From NCBI RefSeq assembly GCF_002849715.1, contig NZ_CP018863.1, forward strand, positions 1,612,001 to 1,676,000: a stretch of 64,000 bases of DNA, in the 5' to 3' direction. Shown piece after piece: positions 10,335-19,478 of this stretch. The stretch comes from Arthrobacter crystallopoietes. GTDB taxonomy: Bacteria; Actinomycetota; Actinomycetes; Actinomycetales; Micrococcaceae. Each line of letters starts with the position of its first letter. Positions within the stretch are counted from its first letter, which is position 1. Position numbers and translations under genes: made by a program. The notes beneath the pieces are model-generated. The model was given only the letters and a program-made list of their open reading frames with translations, ran no database searches and had not been told where the DNA came from.

Positions 10335-10667
10335 ATGATGACCGAAAGCAACGAGGAACTGCACAGCGAGACCGGCGCCGACGGCGGCCATTATGACGAG
10401 CAGCTGCAGCAGACTAACAGCGAGTTCCGTTCCGGCGATGCCGGTGACCTTGGCAATGACCTGCGCCTGGCCGAAGAGCAGGAAATGATCAAGCACCAGG
10501 CCAAGGGCGAATTTCCGAATCCGGAAGACGAGGGCGAAAACCTCGAGGACGTGCCGCCGCTGGACGCAGAGCGCGAAGCTATTGATGTTCCGGGCGAGGA
10601 TCTGCACAATACGGACGAGGCGGACTCCAGCGACGATCCGTACAACCTCGGCGGCCAGGACACCTAG
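10335..10667 (+). CDS. Small acidic hypothetical protein
   Basis: This 110-residue, strongly acidic, probably disordered protein is rich in Asp, Glu and Asn and has no hydrophobic segment or known motif. ATG 10335 (an ATGATG pair) follows GGAAGGTG; the longer reading from 10302 has no ribosome site. It stands alone between pheA and the convergent lipid-kinase gene. I do not recognise a family and assign no function. Confidence 0.65.
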   Translation: MMTESNEELHSETGADGGHYDEQLQQTNSEFRSGDAGDLGNDLRLAEEQEMIKHQAKGEFPNPEDEGENLEDVPPLDAEREAIDVPGEDLHNTDEADSSDDPYNLGGQDT

Positions 10668-10679
10668 GACTGTCCGCCC

Positions 10680-10697
10680 GCACCGGTGGAACGGTGC
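10680..10697. terminator. Short hairpin between convergent genes
   Basis: GCACCG and CGGTGC form a 6-base stem with a 6-base loop in the 41-base gap between two facing stops. The stem is weak and has no T-tract. Confidence 0.35.
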
Positions 10698-10708
10698 CGC
10701 AGTAAGGT

Positions 10709-11812
10709 TTAGGCCGTCCGGCGGTCCTGACCGGCTGCGGCGCCAACCTCCGCCAAGGTCTGCGGATCCACCCGCACGCTGAGCGCCGAGGGCCGGACCT
10801 GGACGGTCAGTGAGGTCACGTCGCCCGAGAGATCCCCGTCGAGCTGGGTGCCCATCGGTTCATGGGCCGTCACTGTGACCTTGCGCCCTCGGTAATAGTC
10901 GATGACCGGAATCCGGGCATTGTGCCGTAGCAGTGTCTTGGCGGCGATCCGGATCCAGCCCAAGGCATTGCGCGGGCTCATCACCACGATGTCCAATTCG
11001 CCGTCGTCCACCGTGGCGGACGGGATGAAATCGATGCCCGCCGGCAGTTTGCCGCAGTTGGCAAACAGGATGCTGCGGATGCTGCGGGTTTGGGCCGGAC
11101 CGTCGTCGATGCTGATGGTGACTTTTTTGCGTTTGCCCGGTAGGTTCCGCACGCCCGCTTCGGAGTAGGCCAGCCAGCCGTACTTGCGTTTGAGATCGTC
11201 CTTGGTGTCCGCGAGGACCTGGGCGTCCAGCCCGATGCCGGCGATCACGAGGAAGCTCTCCGTGATGCTGCTGCCAGTCACCGAATTCTCCAGCGTGATG
11301 GTCGCGGTGTCGATCCGGCGGTCCGCACCGTGCAGGGCCGTGAGGATGTTCGCGTCCAGTTGTCCGGGGTTGATGCCGAGGTTGCGGGCCAGCAGGTTTC
11401 CGGTGCCCAGCGGCACCAGGCCGAAGGGCGTGGTCGTGCCGGCCAGCTCGCCGGTGACCACGCGGACCGTTCCGTCGCCGCCGCCGGCCAGGACAACGTC
11501 GGCGCCGGCTTCCAGCGCCCGTCGTGTCTGCGTGTGCCCCGGGTCTTCGATTGTCGTCTCGAAGACCATCGGCTCCGGCCAACCGGCAGCCGTGCAGGCC
11601 AGCCGGATCTTCTCCCGGGCCGCGTCGGCGTCGTTCTTCACGGGGTTGAGGATCACGGCCACTCGCTGCGCCCTGGCATCCAGGACTTCCACCGGCACGC
11701 CGGGAAGCGCGGCTGCCCGCCGGGCCGGCAGATGGCGCACGCTGAGCCAGCTCACGAGAAAAACCACCGCGGCGATAACAACGACGAGGCCAACCATCCA
11801 CTGAGTCTCCAT
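10709..11812 (-). CDS. Diacylglycerol kinase-catalytic-domain lipid kinase, N-terminally anchored
   Basis: The 367-residue protein has an N-terminal transmembrane helix (about 6-24) followed by a DAGK catalytic domain. The motifs are ILNPVKND near the start, the nucleotide-binding GGGDGTVRVV, and PLGTGNLLARNL. Bacterial relatives phosphorylate diacylglycerol, sphingoid bases or other lipids at the membrane; the actual lipid cannot be read. It is divergent from serS. TATTCT lies 9 bases before the ATG, so the leader is very short and no Shine-Dalgarno is visible. Confidence 0.85.
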   Translation of the reverse strand: METQWMVGLVVVIAAVVFLVSWLSVRHLPARRAAALPGVPVEVLDARAQRVAVILNPVKNDADAAREKIRLACTAAGWPEPMVFETTIEDPGHTQTRRALEAGADVVLAGGGDGTVRVVTGELAGTTTPFGLVPLGTGNLLARNLGINPGQLDANILTALHGADRRIDTATITLENSVTGSSITESFLVIAGIGLDAQVLADTKDDLKRKYGWLAYSEAGVRNLPGKRKKVTISIDDGPAQTRSIRSILFANCGKLPAGIDFIPSATVDDGELDIVVMSPRNALGWIRIAAKTLLRHNARIPVIDYYRGRKVTVTAHEPMGTQLDGDLSGDVTSLTVQVRPSALSVRVDPQTLAEVGAAAGQDRRTA

Positions 11813-11873
11813 GATGCTCTTAGAATAGCCGCACCACTCGGGCGCGGGATCGAGGTGGCAGCCGGTTGTTCGG

Positions 11874-11879
11874 TACCCT
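11874..11879 (+). promoter_or_regulatory. -10 box of a leaderless serS promoter
   Basis: TACCCT (TANNNT) ends 6 bases before the GTG start of serS, so transcription should begin at the start codon itself. No good -35 is visible, which is usual for such promoters in actinobacteria. Confidence 0.5.
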
Positions 11880-11885
11880 TAGCAG

Positions 11886-13169
11886 GTGATCGATGTAAAT
11901 GAACTCCGCGCCAATCCTGAGATTTTCCGAGCCTCGCAGCGTGCCCGGGGAGCCGATGATTCCCTGATTGATGCAGTCATTTCCGCAGACTCCGCCCGCC
12001 GCGAAGCCATTACCCGCTACGAGTCCTTGCGCGCCGAGCAGAACGCTTTCGGCAAAAAGGTGGCCCAGGCCAAGGGCGAGGAAAAGCAGGCCCTGCTGGC
12101 CGAGGTGAAGGAACTCGCCGCATCCGTCAAGGCGGCGCAGGCCGAATCGGACGCCGCCCAAACGGAGCAGGAGTCGCTGCTGCGGCGCATTCCAAACCTC
12201 ATTGAGGACGGCGTTCCCGCCGGCGGCGAGGACGATTTCGAGGTCATCAAGACCGTCGGCAAGCCGCGTGATTTCGGCCCGGACGGGTTCGAGCCCAGGG
12301 ACCACCTGGAGATCGGCGAGCTGCTCGGCGCCATCGACATGGAGCGCGGCGCGAAGGTCTCCGGCGCGCGGTTCTACTTCCTCAAGGGCGTCGGCGCCCG
12401 GCTGGAGCTGGCGCTGCTGAACATGGCTATGGACCAGGCCATCGCGGCAGGCTTCACCCCGATGATTACCCCCACGCTGGTCCGGCCGGAGACCATGCAG
12501 GGCACCGGGTTCGATGTGGCGCACGACGACGAAATCTACCGTCTGGCCGAAGACGACCTGTACCTGGTGGGCACCTCCGAGGTGCCGCTGGCGGGCTACC
12601 ACGGCGACGAAATCCTGGACCTGGCCGGCGGCCCGCTGCGCTACGCGGGCTGGTCCTCATGCTACCGCCGTGAAGCAGGATCGCACGGCAAGGATACGCG
12701 CGGGATTATCCGCGTCCACCAGTTCAACAAGGTGGAAATGTTCATCTACACCACGGTCGAGAACGCCGCCGAAGAGCACGCCCGGCTGCTGGCCTGGGAA
12801 GAGGAGATGCTCGCCAAGGTGGAACTGCCCTACCGGGTGATCGACACCGCCGCCGGCGACCTCGGCATGAGCGCCGCGCGCAAGTTCGACTGTGAAGCCT
12901 GGGTTCCTACGCAGAACGCCTACCGCGAACTGACCTCGACCTCCAACTGCACGACTTTCCAGGCCCGCCGCCTGAATGTGCGTGAACGCATTACCGGCGA
13001 GGAAAAGAAGGGCACCCGTGCCGTGGCCACCCTGAACGGCACGCTCGCCACCACCCGTTGGATTGTGGCCATTCTCGAGCACCACCAGAACGCCGACGGA
13101 TCCGTTACCGTGCCCGCGGCGCTGCGTCCCTACCTGGGCGGCCTCGAGGTCCTGCCCGTACTCAGCTAG
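11886..13169 (+). CDS. serS: Seryl-tRNA synthetase
   Basis: This 427-residue class IIa aminoacyl-tRNA synthetase charges tRNA-Ser (and tRNA-Sec). It begins [18 protein letters not shown], followed by the long antiparallel coiled coil that binds tRNA (about 30-100). Motif 2 is around [21 protein letters not shown] and motif 3 near the C-terminus around [17 protein letters not shown]. The start is GTG 11886, supported by the conserved N-terminus and by a TANNNT box 6 bases upstream that would give a leaderless mRNA. It is divergent from the lipid-kinase gene. Confidence 0.96.
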   Translation: MIDVNELRANPEIFRASQRARGADDSLIDAVISADSARREAITRYESLRAEQNAFGKKVAQAKGEEKQALLAEVKELAASVKAAQAESDAAQTEQESLLRRIPNLIEDGVPAGGEDDFEVIKTVGKPRDFGPDGFEPRDHLEIGELLGAIDMERGAKVSGARFYFLKGVGARLELALLNMAMDQAIAAGFTPMITPTLVRPETMQGTGFDVAHDDEIYRLAEDDLYLVGTSEVPLAGYHGDEILDLAGGPLRYAGWSSCYRREAGSHGKDTRGIIRVHQFNKVEMFIYTTVENAAEEHARLLAWEEEMLAKVELPYRVIDTAAGDLGMSAARKFDCEAWVPTQNAYRELTSTSNCTTFQARRLNVRERITGEEKKGTRAVATLNGTLATTRWIVAILEHHQNADGSVTVPAALRPYLGGLEVLPVLS

Positions 13170-13251
13170 TTGGGCGGTGTTCATCGGCCGTTAATTCCCA
13201 ATGTGAGCGCCGCCCTACCGTTCCGGGGCTTGCCTCTGATTCACTGGAACA

Positions 13252-14130
13252 ATGACAACTACAGCTGATAATGCGATTGCTGGCATCGAAGACCAGCAAA
13301 AGAACACGGGCCGGAACTCCACGCAGAGGCACAACCAGGTACGGAAAATGGTCTGCCTGGATGTGGACGGCACACTGGTTAACCATGACGGCCACATGAG
13401 CGACGCCGTCCGCGAGGCCGCGCAGGCAGTGGTGGATTCCGGCCATGAAGTGGTGGTCTCCACCGGCCGCTCGCTGAATGCCACGCTGCCGATCATCGAA
13501 CTCATCGGCCTGACCAAGGGGTACGCCGTCTGCTCCAACGGCGGTGTGACCTTGCGGATCGACACCGGTCTGGAGAACGGCTACGAGGTCATCGACCGCG
13601 TCACCTTCGAACCCGGTCCGGCACTGCGTGCCCTGCGCACAAAACTGCCCACCGCCAAATTCGCCCTTGAGGACGATGAGGGCAAATTCCTCTCGACCGA
13701 GCGCTTCCAGGATGCGAGCTTCGGGGTGGAGGCCATCGGTGTGGACTTCGAAACCATGCTGGAAGCTTCGGCAGTGCGCGTGGTGGTGTTCAGCACCGAG
13801 AACACGCCGGAAGAGTTTAAGGAAGCCATCGACAATGCGGGCCTGCACGGCGTGACGTACTCGGTGGGCTGGACCGCCTGGCTGGATATCGCGGCCAACG
13901 GCGTCACCAAGGCCAGCGCGCTGGAGACCCTGCGCCGCAAGCTCAAGGTGGACCCGGCCCAGACCGTCGCCATGGGAGACGGCCGCAACGACATCGAAAT
14001 GCTCGACTGGGCCGCCCGCGGTGTTGCCATGGGCCAGGCGCCGGAGGAAGTTATCGCCGTCGCCCATGAAGTGACCGGAACCGTGGACGAAGACGGCGCC
14101 GCCCCGATCCTGCACAGCCTGCTGGCCTAG
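13252..14130 (+). CDS. HAD-superfamily hydrolase, Cof-type
   Basis: This 292-residue Cof/IIB-type HAD phosphatase has motif I CLDVDGTLV (nucleophile Asp), VVVSTGRSLN (motif II region), the catalytic Lys in the NGVTKASAL region, and motif III/IV VAMGDGRNDIEMLDWA. Family members dephosphorylate sugar phosphates, flavin precursors and similar small molecules; the substrate is unknown. Two starts are possible: ATG 13252 adds a polar 32-residue N-terminus and has TTCACT 6 bases upstream, whereas ATG 13348 begins directly at the catalytic core behind AGGTACGG. I kept the longer form with reservation. Confidence 0.85.
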   Translation: MTTTADNAIAGIEDQQKNTGRNSTQRHNQVRKMVCLDVDGTLVNHDGHMSDAVREAAQAVVDSGHEVVVSTGRSLNATLPIIELIGLTKGYAVCSNGGVTLRIDTGLENGYEVIDRVTFEPGPALRALRTKLPTAKFALEDDEGKFLSTERFQDASFGVEAIGVDFETMLEASAVRVVVFSTENTPEEFKEAIDNAGLHGVTYSVGWTAWLDIAANGVTKASALETLRRKLKVDPAQTVAMGDGRNDIEMLDWAARGVAMGQAPEEVIAVAHEVTGTVDEDGAAPILHSLLA

Positions 14131-14153
14131 ATCAAGGCGCCTATTCCCGTCGC

Positions 14154-14173
14154 TGGTATCAGATTGGTATCAT
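14154..14173 (+). promoter_or_regulatory. Toxin-antitoxin promoter with direct-repeat operator
   Basis: TGGTATCA occurs at 14154-14161 and again at 14165-14172, 11 bases apart, so on the same helix face. The second copy overlaps TATCAT (14168-14173), a near-consensus -10 that ends 6 bases before the antitoxin ATG. RHH antitoxins bind short tandem repeats, so autorepression by blocking the -10 is likely (inference). Confidence 0.55.
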
Positions 14174-14179
14174 GGGTGC

Positions 14180-14383
14180 ATGCCCATGACTCTGCGACTG
14201 ACCCCAGAACAAGACGAACTGCTGGAGCGCCTTGCTGCTGCCGAAGGCGTTAGCAAGAACGAGGCTGCTGTTCGTGCCATCGTCGATTCGGCTGCACGCC
14301 TCGACAAGGATTCCCAAGTAAGGGAGATGGCCCGGGCAGCCATCCAAAAATACCGCCCTTTGCTGGACCGTTTGGCTCAGTAA
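14180..14383 (+). CDS. Ribbon-helix-helix (CopG-like) antitoxin
   Basis: This 67-residue protein begins MPMTLRLTPEQDELLERLA and continues GVSKNEAAVRAIVDSAA, the beta-strand/helix/helix pattern of ribbon-helix-helix DNA-binding proteins. The C-terminal helix from about residue 40 would bind the toxin. Three bases separate its stop from the Doc-family gene. It would neutralise the toxin and repress the operon. The start is ATG 14180 or in-frame ATG 14186; the -10 spacing favours 14180 as a leaderless start. Confidence 0.85.
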   Translation: MPMTLRLTPEQDELLERLAAAEGVSKNEAAVRAIVDSAARLDKDSQVREMARAAIQKYRPLLDRLAQ

Positions 14384-14386
14384 TCC

Positions 14387-14752
14387 ATGACCGTCTATCT
14401 GGATTTGGAATCTTTGCTGGCCCTCGCGGATGAATTGGGAGTGCAGCAGGTGCGCGACGTTGGCCTGCTGTCTGCCGCTGCAAATCGGCCGCAGACTACG
14501 CTCTATGGCGACGAGGCGTACCCCTCAATCCACGAAAAAGCTGCCGTGCTGCTTGAATCCATCGTGCGGAATCATCCACTTGTAGACGGAAACAAGCGGC
14601 TGGGCTGGCTTGCCGTGGTTGTGTTTTACGGCTTGAACTCGCTCTCGCTGGATGCGCCTGAAGATCCCGCCTATGACCTGGTGATAGGTGTGGCAACGGG
14701 CCAGATGGACTATCGGTCCGTAGCTGACATCCTGTCGGCTTGGGTTGGTTGA
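14387..14752 (+). CDS. doc: Doc-family (Fic fold) toxin
   Basis: This 121-residue Fic/Doc-fold protein carries the catalytic motif HPLVDGNKR, matching HxFx(D/N)GNK(R) except that Phe is Leu, and a flap-like region near TTLYGDEAYPSIHEKAA. Phage P1 Doc phosphorylates EF-Tu and stops translation; AMPylation is the alternative chemistry of the fold. It follows the RHH antitoxin by three bases. Here the partner is RHH rather than the Phd fold of the classical pair, a known partner exchange in such modules. Confidence 0.88.
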   Translation: MTVYLDLESLLALADELGVQQVRDVGLLSAAANRPQTTLYGDEAYPSIHEKAAVLLESIVRNHPLVDGNKRLGWLAVVVFYGLNSLSLDAPEDPAYDLVIGVATGQMDYRSVADILSAWVG

Positions 14753-14767
14753 GCGACTGCCTGAGAA

Positions 14768-15196
14768 TTAAGCCGCGCTGATGCCGAACAGGCCGATGAT
14801 CAACGCCATGATCAAATAGGTCACCAGTTCGTGGGCGCAGTTCAGGACGGTCAGCCCGGCGGGCCGGCCTTCGAAGGCGTCGTGGGTAATGAACCGTGCG
14901 GCAGTGAAACCGGCCCACAGGATCACCGCGGTAAGAATAGTGTTCCAGAGGAAGCTGCCGCCGTAGAACTCCTGCGCGATGGCCGCCGCCCCCGCGAGCA
15001 CCCAGGCGCTGATGAAGCTGACCACCAGCGTGATCAGAATCGGTTTGACCGCGTCCTTCGCTTCACCGCTGGGGCTGACCTTGGCCACGCGCATCCAGTA
15101 GTTGCCGAACACCTTGGGCGTGTACCAGATGGATCCGACCACCATGGTGGACAACGTCGCCACCAGCACGGCCCAGAAATTGATCTCCGGAATCAT
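14768..15196 (-). CDS. DUF1761 integral membrane protein
   Basis: This 142-residue protein with four hydrophobic segments fits the DUF1761 family: NFWAVLVATLSTMVVGSIWY at the start, then a WYTPKVFGNYW motif and a later WAGFTAARFI. Function is unknown. The start at 15196 follows GAGGAG with 7 bases spacing and gives MIPEINFW, so I prefer it to the longer reading from 15220. It lies just downstream of the SatD-like gene on the same strand (56-base gap), possibly co-transcribed. Confidence 0.75.
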   Translation of the reverse strand: MIPEINFWAVLVATLSTMVVGSIWYTPKVFGNYWMRVAKVSPSGEAKDAVKPILITLVVSFISAWVLAGAAAIAQEFYGGSFLWNTILTAVILWAGFTAARFITHDAFEGRPAGLTVLNCAHELVTYLIMALIIGLFGISAA

Positions 15197-15252
15197 CGTC
15201 AGCTCCTCTTGGTTAGGCATACTCCTTCTCGGAGTCTAGGCCCAGCCGCAGG

Positions 15253-15882
15253 TCAGCGGTACGGAAGGCTCGCCTCGGGCAGCGATTTGGGTCCGTAAAC
15301 CAGGTCGAGCAGGCGCGCCGCGGCCGGCCGGCACGCCCATTCTTCCACCCAGTGCGAGCGGACCACGGCCTTGCTGACTGCCTGCGTGGTGATGCCGAGT
15401 TCCTCGGCGATGAATTTCTGCTGTCCGCGGGCGCCGGGCGTCATCAGGTCCAGCACCTTCCACTCGGCATCGGTCCGGGTGGACACGATCTGCCCGATCA
15501 GCCGGAGCACGGCTTCGGCTTCGGCCGCGATATCGGCGTCGGGACCCGAGACCGCCAGCGGGACCCGTTCACCGGTCTTCTGGGCCCGCTCCACGGCGCG
15601 CCGTGCATAGACCAGCCCGAATCCCTGGGCCTCGTTAACATCCTCGGGCAGCGGCACCAGCAGTTCCCCCACGCCGATCCCGACATGCCAGCGCCGGCTC
15701 CGCAGGGCGATCATGGCGGCGTCGATGGCCGTCTTCGGGTCTTCCAGCACGCCGATGGCTTCGTCCCCGACCGATCGCCGGAAGGCGATGGCAGCGGGCA
15801 GGTGCCGCAGCGATTTGATCAGCTCCGGCACCAGATCGCCTACCTCGCGGGAGTCGCGCTGATTGATGGTGAGCACGTACAT
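15253..15882 (-). CDS. SatD-like protein: cyclase-like N-terminal domain plus C-terminal HTH
   Basis: I recognise this 209-residue protein only loosely as SatD-like. The N-terminal two thirds contain SVGDEAIGVLEDP followed by HVGIGVGELLVPLP, an order resembling the palm fold of nucleotide cyclases and GGDEF proteins, although metal-binding residues are not convincing. The last 60 residues hold a helix-turn-helix: KFIAEELGITTQAVSKAVV. A ligand-sensing or RNA/DNA-binding regulator is possible, but no function is known to me. TAATAC lies just before the ATG, suggesting a very short leader. Confidence 0.6.
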   Translation of the reverse strand: MYVLTINQRDSREVGDLVPELIKSLRHLPAAIAFRRSVGDEAIGVLEDPKTAIDAAMIALRSRRWHVGIGVGELLVPLPEDVNEAQGFGLVYARRAVERAQKTGERVPLAVSGPDADIAAEAEAVLRLIGQIVSTRTDAEWKVLDLMTPGARGQQKFIAEELGITTQAVSKAVVRSHWVEEWACRPAAARLLDLVYGPKSLPEASLPYR

Positions 15883-15931
15883 GCCCTAAGTATTACGGAC
15901 AAAAAGCGAGAATCAACTGATTTCGGTTGCC

Positions 15932-15970
15932 AAAAGGGCGGCCCGGACTGAAAACAGTCCGGACCGCCCT
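15932..15970 (-). terminator. Terminator of ppa
   Basis: The arms at 15935-15950 and 15955-15970 pair over 16 positions with one mismatch around an AAAA loop. On the minus strand the hairpin is followed by TTTT, a proper intrinsic terminator 17 bases past the ppa stop. Confidence 0.8.
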
Positions 15971-15986
15971 CGAAGCAGCGTCAGAT

Positions 15987-16550
15987 TTAGCGGCCCTGTG
16001 CTTCGGAACCGCTGGTGGTGCCTTCTTCGACGTCGCGGCCCTGGGGCTCGTCCGGGGCGGACTCCTCGCCCAGTGCGGCAAAGCGCTTGATGGAAGCTTC
16101 CAGCTCGGCCTCGGCGGCGGCACGGTCGGACCAGCCCTCGGCCTTGACCCACTTGCCCGGCTCAAGATCCTTGTAACGCGTGAAGAAGTGCTCGATCTCC
16201 TTGACCAGGAACTCCGGAACGTCGGACAGCTCCTGGATGTGGTCGAAGCGCTTGTCGGAGGGTACGCACAGCACCTTGGCGTCCCCGCCGCCGTCGTCGG
16301 TCATGTTGAACACGGCGATGGGGCGGGACTCAACCAGCACGCCCGGCAGCAGATCGAAGTCCTGCAGCATGACCAGCGCGTCCAGCGGATCGCCGTCTTC
16401 ACCCAGGGTGTCCTCGAAGTAGCCGTAGTGCGTGGGGTACTGCATGGAGGTGAAGAGGACGCGGTCCAGGCGGAGGCGGTGCGTCTCGTGGTCGATCTCG
16501 TACTTGACGCGCGATCCCTTGGGGATCTCGATGGTCACATCGTGCTGCAT
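15987..16550 (-). CDS. ppa: Inorganic pyrophosphatase
   Basis: This 187-residue soluble family I pyrophosphatase hydrolyses PPi to two phosphates. Metal-binding signatures are present: [14 protein letters not shown] near the start, the [19 protein letters not shown] core (the Prosite D-G-D-P-L-D motif) and VKAEGWSDR near the end. The last 25 residues form an acidic extension rich in Glu, Gly and Ser, longer than in the enteric enzyme. ATG 16550 follows AAGGAG; the longer reading to 16817 overlaps dacB regulatory DNA and is rejected. It is divergent from dacB, as in M. tuberculosis. Confidence 0.95.
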   Translation of the reverse strand: MQHDVTIEIPKGSRVKYEIDHETHRLRLDRVLFTSMQYPTHYGYFEDTLGEDGDPLDALVMLQDFDLLPGVLVESRPIAVFNMTDDGGGDAKVLCVPSDKRFDHIQELSDVPEFLVKEIEHFFTRYKDLEPGKWVKAEGWSDRAAAEAELEASIKRFAALGEESAPDEPQGRDVEEGTTSGSEAQGR

Positions 16551-16736
16551 GGAAGTCTCCTTGGTGTTTTGTCTCACTGGCGCGGTGGACAGGGCAGGGC
16601 CCGGCGCCGGTCTACGCTTAACGATATAGGTCTTGGCTGCCCGGCCGGACATCAACCGGAGCAGCCGATTCACAAACCGCGTTCCGCCCCGCTGCCGGGT
16701 GCGGGGCGCGCACGTGCAAACAGGGGGAGGGGCTGG

Positions 16737-18161
16737 ATGAACCGTGGCTTCCGGCTGCTGACATCCTGGCTGCTGGCCGCGGCCTTCGCCGTGCTCGCGA
16801 TTCCCGCCGCCTGGCATCTTGCCCCCGCCCTGGAGTGGAATCCCGGGGCCGCCAAGCCGGTGGTCACCACTCCGGAGGCCCAGCTTCCGCCGACGAAACT
16901 GGCCGCCGCCGAACTCCTGACGGACGCGCCGGAGGCCGCGCCGGTGCCGGATCCGAAAATGCTAGGCGAGGCGCTGGATAAAGCTTTGAAGTACGACGGC
17001 GCCGGGGACTTCGCGGCGCTGGTCACCGATGCGCAGACCGGCGACGTGCTGTATGAGCGCAACGGCTCGGAGCCACGCATTCCGGCCTCCAACATGAAGC
17101 TGCTGACCGGCGCGGCGGCCCTGCTGACCCTCGGCGCGGACACGCGGTTTTCCACGGAGGTCATCCAGGGCAATGTGCCCGGAACGCTGGTGCTGCGCGG
17201 CGGGGGAGATGCCCTGCTCGGGGCCGGCGAGTCGGAGCGGGAGGACGTCCTCGGACGCGCGGGGCTGGCCACGCTGGCGCAGGCCGCCGCGGAACGGCTG
17301 GCCACCGTGAAGTTCACCGGCGAACTGCGCGTGCTGCTGGACGACACCGCCTACGCCGGCCCAACGTTAAGCGCCGCGTGGGACCCGGCCGATATCCAGG
17401 CGGGCGAGATCGCGCCGATCTATCCTCTGGCGCTCTCGGGCGGCCGGGAAAACGCGGACGGCAGCGGTGACCTGGTCGATGATGCTGCCCTGACCGTGGC
17501 ACGGGCCTTCCGCGCGGCACTGGCGGAGGAAATGTCAGAGCGCGGCGCCAAGGTGGCGCCCGATGTGGTCCGCGCTGCCGCGCCCAAGGACGGCATCGTG
17601 CTCGCCTCCGTCGAATCCGCCACCGTGGCCGAGCACGTCAACTACATGCTGCAGGAATCCGATAACTACGTCGCCGAGGTCATGGCCCGCAACACGGCCC
17701 TCGCCAGCGGCAAACCCGGGTCCTTCGGCGGCGGCACCGAGGCGATCAAGGAGGCCATGGAGATGCTCGGGATTCCCACCTCCGGCCTGCTGATCAGCGA
17801 TGCCAGCGGGCTGGCGCTGGGCAACAAGGTTTCGGCGGAACAGATTGCGGCCGTGCTGCGGGAGATCACCAGCGGTTCCAACCAGGACCTGCGGGCGGGC
17901 CTTGACGGACTTCCCGTGGCGGGACTGACCGGGACCCTGCAGGAGCGCTTCGCGGGCAAGACGGCCGGCGGCGCCGGGCTGGTGCGGGCCAAGACCGGCA
18001 CACTGCACACGGTCACCTCGCTCAGCGGCTACGCGGTGACGGCGGACGGGCGGACGCTGGTCTTTGCCTTCGTGGCCAACGGCCTGCAGAACTCCACGCC
18101 GCAGGCCCGCGAGGCGGCGGACCGTGCGGCCACGGTCCTGGCCGGCTGCGGCTGCCGCTGA
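16737..18161 (+). CDS. dacB: D-alanyl-D-alanine carboxypeptidase/endopeptidase (PBP4 type)
   Basis: This 474-residue class C penicillin-binding protein trims or cleaves peptidoglycan cross-links outside the membrane. An N-terminal signal/anchor helix spans about 5-27. Active-site motifs: SxxK at 118-121 (SNMK), SxN in [11 protein letters not shown], and KTG in [13 protein letters not shown] 16737 stands behind GGGGGAGGGG; the open frame upstream is shadow. It begins a plus-strand run (dacB, DUF2342 protease, tilS, hpt) conserved in actinobacteria. Confidence 0.93.
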   Translation: MNRGFRLLTSWLLAAAFAVLAIPAAWHLAPALEWNPGAAKPVVTTPEAQLPPTKLAAAELLTDAPEAAPVPDPKMLGEALDKALKYDGAGDFAALVTDAQTGDVLYERNGSEPRIPASNMKLLTGAAALLTLGADTRFSTEVIQGNVPGTLVLRGGGDALLGAGESEREDVLGRAGLATLAQAAAERLATVKFTGELRVLLDDTAYAGPTLSAAWDPADIQAGEIAPIYPLALSGGRENADGSGDLVDDAALTVARAFRAALAEEMSERGAKVAPDVVRAAAPKDGIVLASVESATVAEHVNYMLQESDNYVAEVMARNTALASGKPGSFGGGTEAIKEAMEMLGIPTSGLLISDASGLALGNKVSAEQIAAVLREITSGSNQDLRAGLDGLPVAGLTGTLQERFAGKTAGGAGLVRAKTGTLHTVTSLSGYAVTADGRTLVFAFVANGLQNSTPQAREAADRAATVLAGCGCR

Positions 18162-18290
18162 TACCCGGCGCCGCTCCGGCACCTGACCGCCATCTGGCCT
18201 GCGCCCTGACCCGGTCCGCTGGTCCGCCGTCGAAATTTCCTTCACCGTTGGGCGAACGGCCGGTGACCTGCCGGGCTCCGGTGTGATCTG

Positions 18291-19478
18291 ATGGTCAGCA
18301 TGGACAGCACCGCAAGCACCGGCAGCGCCGGAATCACCCCGTCCGCTCCGGAAACCCCGCCGCGTCTGATCAACTGGGACCTGGCGGCGACCACCGCGGC
18401 CAAACTCACTCCGGCCGGCCCCAAGATGCCGCAGGCGCAGATCCGTGCGGCCGTGGCCAATCTGCGCGAACTCTCGGAAGTGTCCGTGGACCACGTGCAC
18501 CGGATTACCGGGCTGGAGGCGGCAAGGGACCTGCGGGATTCGCAGGTGCTGATTGTGGACCGGGCCGAGTGGTCCAAGGCCAACGCCCGCAGTTTCGAAG
18601 CGCTCCTGCAACCGGCCCTGACCGAGCTCGCACGGAAAAAGCCGGAGCAGGTCAAGAGCGCGGCCACGGGCCTGAGCAGTTCGCTCACGGGAACCCAGAT
18701 GGGCGCCATCCTCTCCTTCCTCTCCAGCAAGGTGCTGGGCCAGTACGATCCATTCTGCTCGCTGCTGCCCGGCGGTCCGGCGGGCGGCCGGCTGATGCTG
18801 GTGGCGCCGAACATCATCGCCGTCGAGCAGGAACTCAACGTCGAGCCCGCGGACTTCCGGCTATGGGTCTGCCTGCACGAGCAGACGCACCGGGTGCAGT
18901 TCGCGGCCGCGCCCTGGCTGCGCGACCACATGATGGAACAGATCGGCAAGCTCTCTTCCGGCCTGGTGGCCAAGGCCGACACCTTCGGCGAGCGGCTGCA
19001 GCAGGCGGCCAAGGCGCTGATGTCCGGCAAGGACAAGAACGACGACGGCGCCGGCACCGGCGGCGGGAAAGTCGCGGTCGGCGCCACCGGCACCATCATG
19101 GACCTGTTCCAGGACCCGGAGGAAAAGGCGATCTTCTCGCACGTCACCGCGATCATGAGCCTGCTCGAGGGCCACGCCAACGTGGTAATGGACGAGGTGG
19201 ACGCCAGCGTTGTGCCCACGGTGAAGACCATCCGCCAGCGCTTCAACGCCCGGGCCAAGACCCGCGGCGCGCTGGAGAACTGGATCCGCAAGATCATGGG
19301 TCTGGACGCCAAGGCACGCCAGTACACCGACGGGGCGAAGTTTGTCCGCGCCGTGGTGAAGCAGGTGGGCATGGAAGGCTTCAACCAGGTCTGGCTCCGG
19401 GCGGAAAACCTGCCCACCGAGGAAGAGATCCACAACGCCGACCTCTGGATCAGCCGCATGGATCTCAGCCGTCCATGA
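18291..19478 (+). CDS. Zinc-dependent metalloprotease, DUF2342 family
   Basis: The 395-residue protein of the actinobacterial DUF2342 family carries the zincin motif HEQTH (in VCLHEQTHRVQF) and a downstream EGHANVVMDEVD that likely supplies further metal ligands. There is no signal peptide, so it is probably cytoplasmic. The biological substrate is unknown; orthologues lie between dacB and tilS in mycobacteria (Rv3626c), as here. Its stop overlaps the tilS start (ATGA at 19475-19478), so the two are translationally coupled. ATG 18291 or in-frame ATG 18300 may be the start. Confidence 0.85.
   Translation: MVSMDSTASTGSAGITPSAPETPPRLINWDLAATTAAKLTPAGPKMPQAQIRAAVANLRELSEVSVDHVHRITGLEAARDLRDSQVLIVDRAEWSKANARSFEALLQPALTELARKKPEQVKSAATGLSSSLTGTQMGAILSFLSSKVLGQYDPFCSLLPGGPAGGRLMLVAPNIIAVEQELNVEPADFRLWVCLHEQTHRVQFAAAPWLRDHMMEQIGKLSSGLVAKADTFGERLQQAAKALMSGKDKNDDGAGTGGGKVAVGATGTIMDLFQDPEEKAIFSHVTAIMSLLEGHANVVMDEVDASVVPTVKTIRQRFNARAKTRGALENWIRKIMGLDAKARQYTDGAKFVRAVVKQVGMEGFNQVWLRAENLPTEEEIHNADLWISRMDLSRP

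Noticed and set aside
15927..16736. N-terminal extension of dacB
   Set aside because: It runs opposite ppa; a signal peptide and strong ribosome site fix the dacB start at 16737.
18569..19474. Long N-terminal extension of tilS
   Set aside because: The region is coded in another frame by the DUF2342 protease with an HEQTH motif; the family N-terminus and an ATGA overlap fix the tilS start at 19475.
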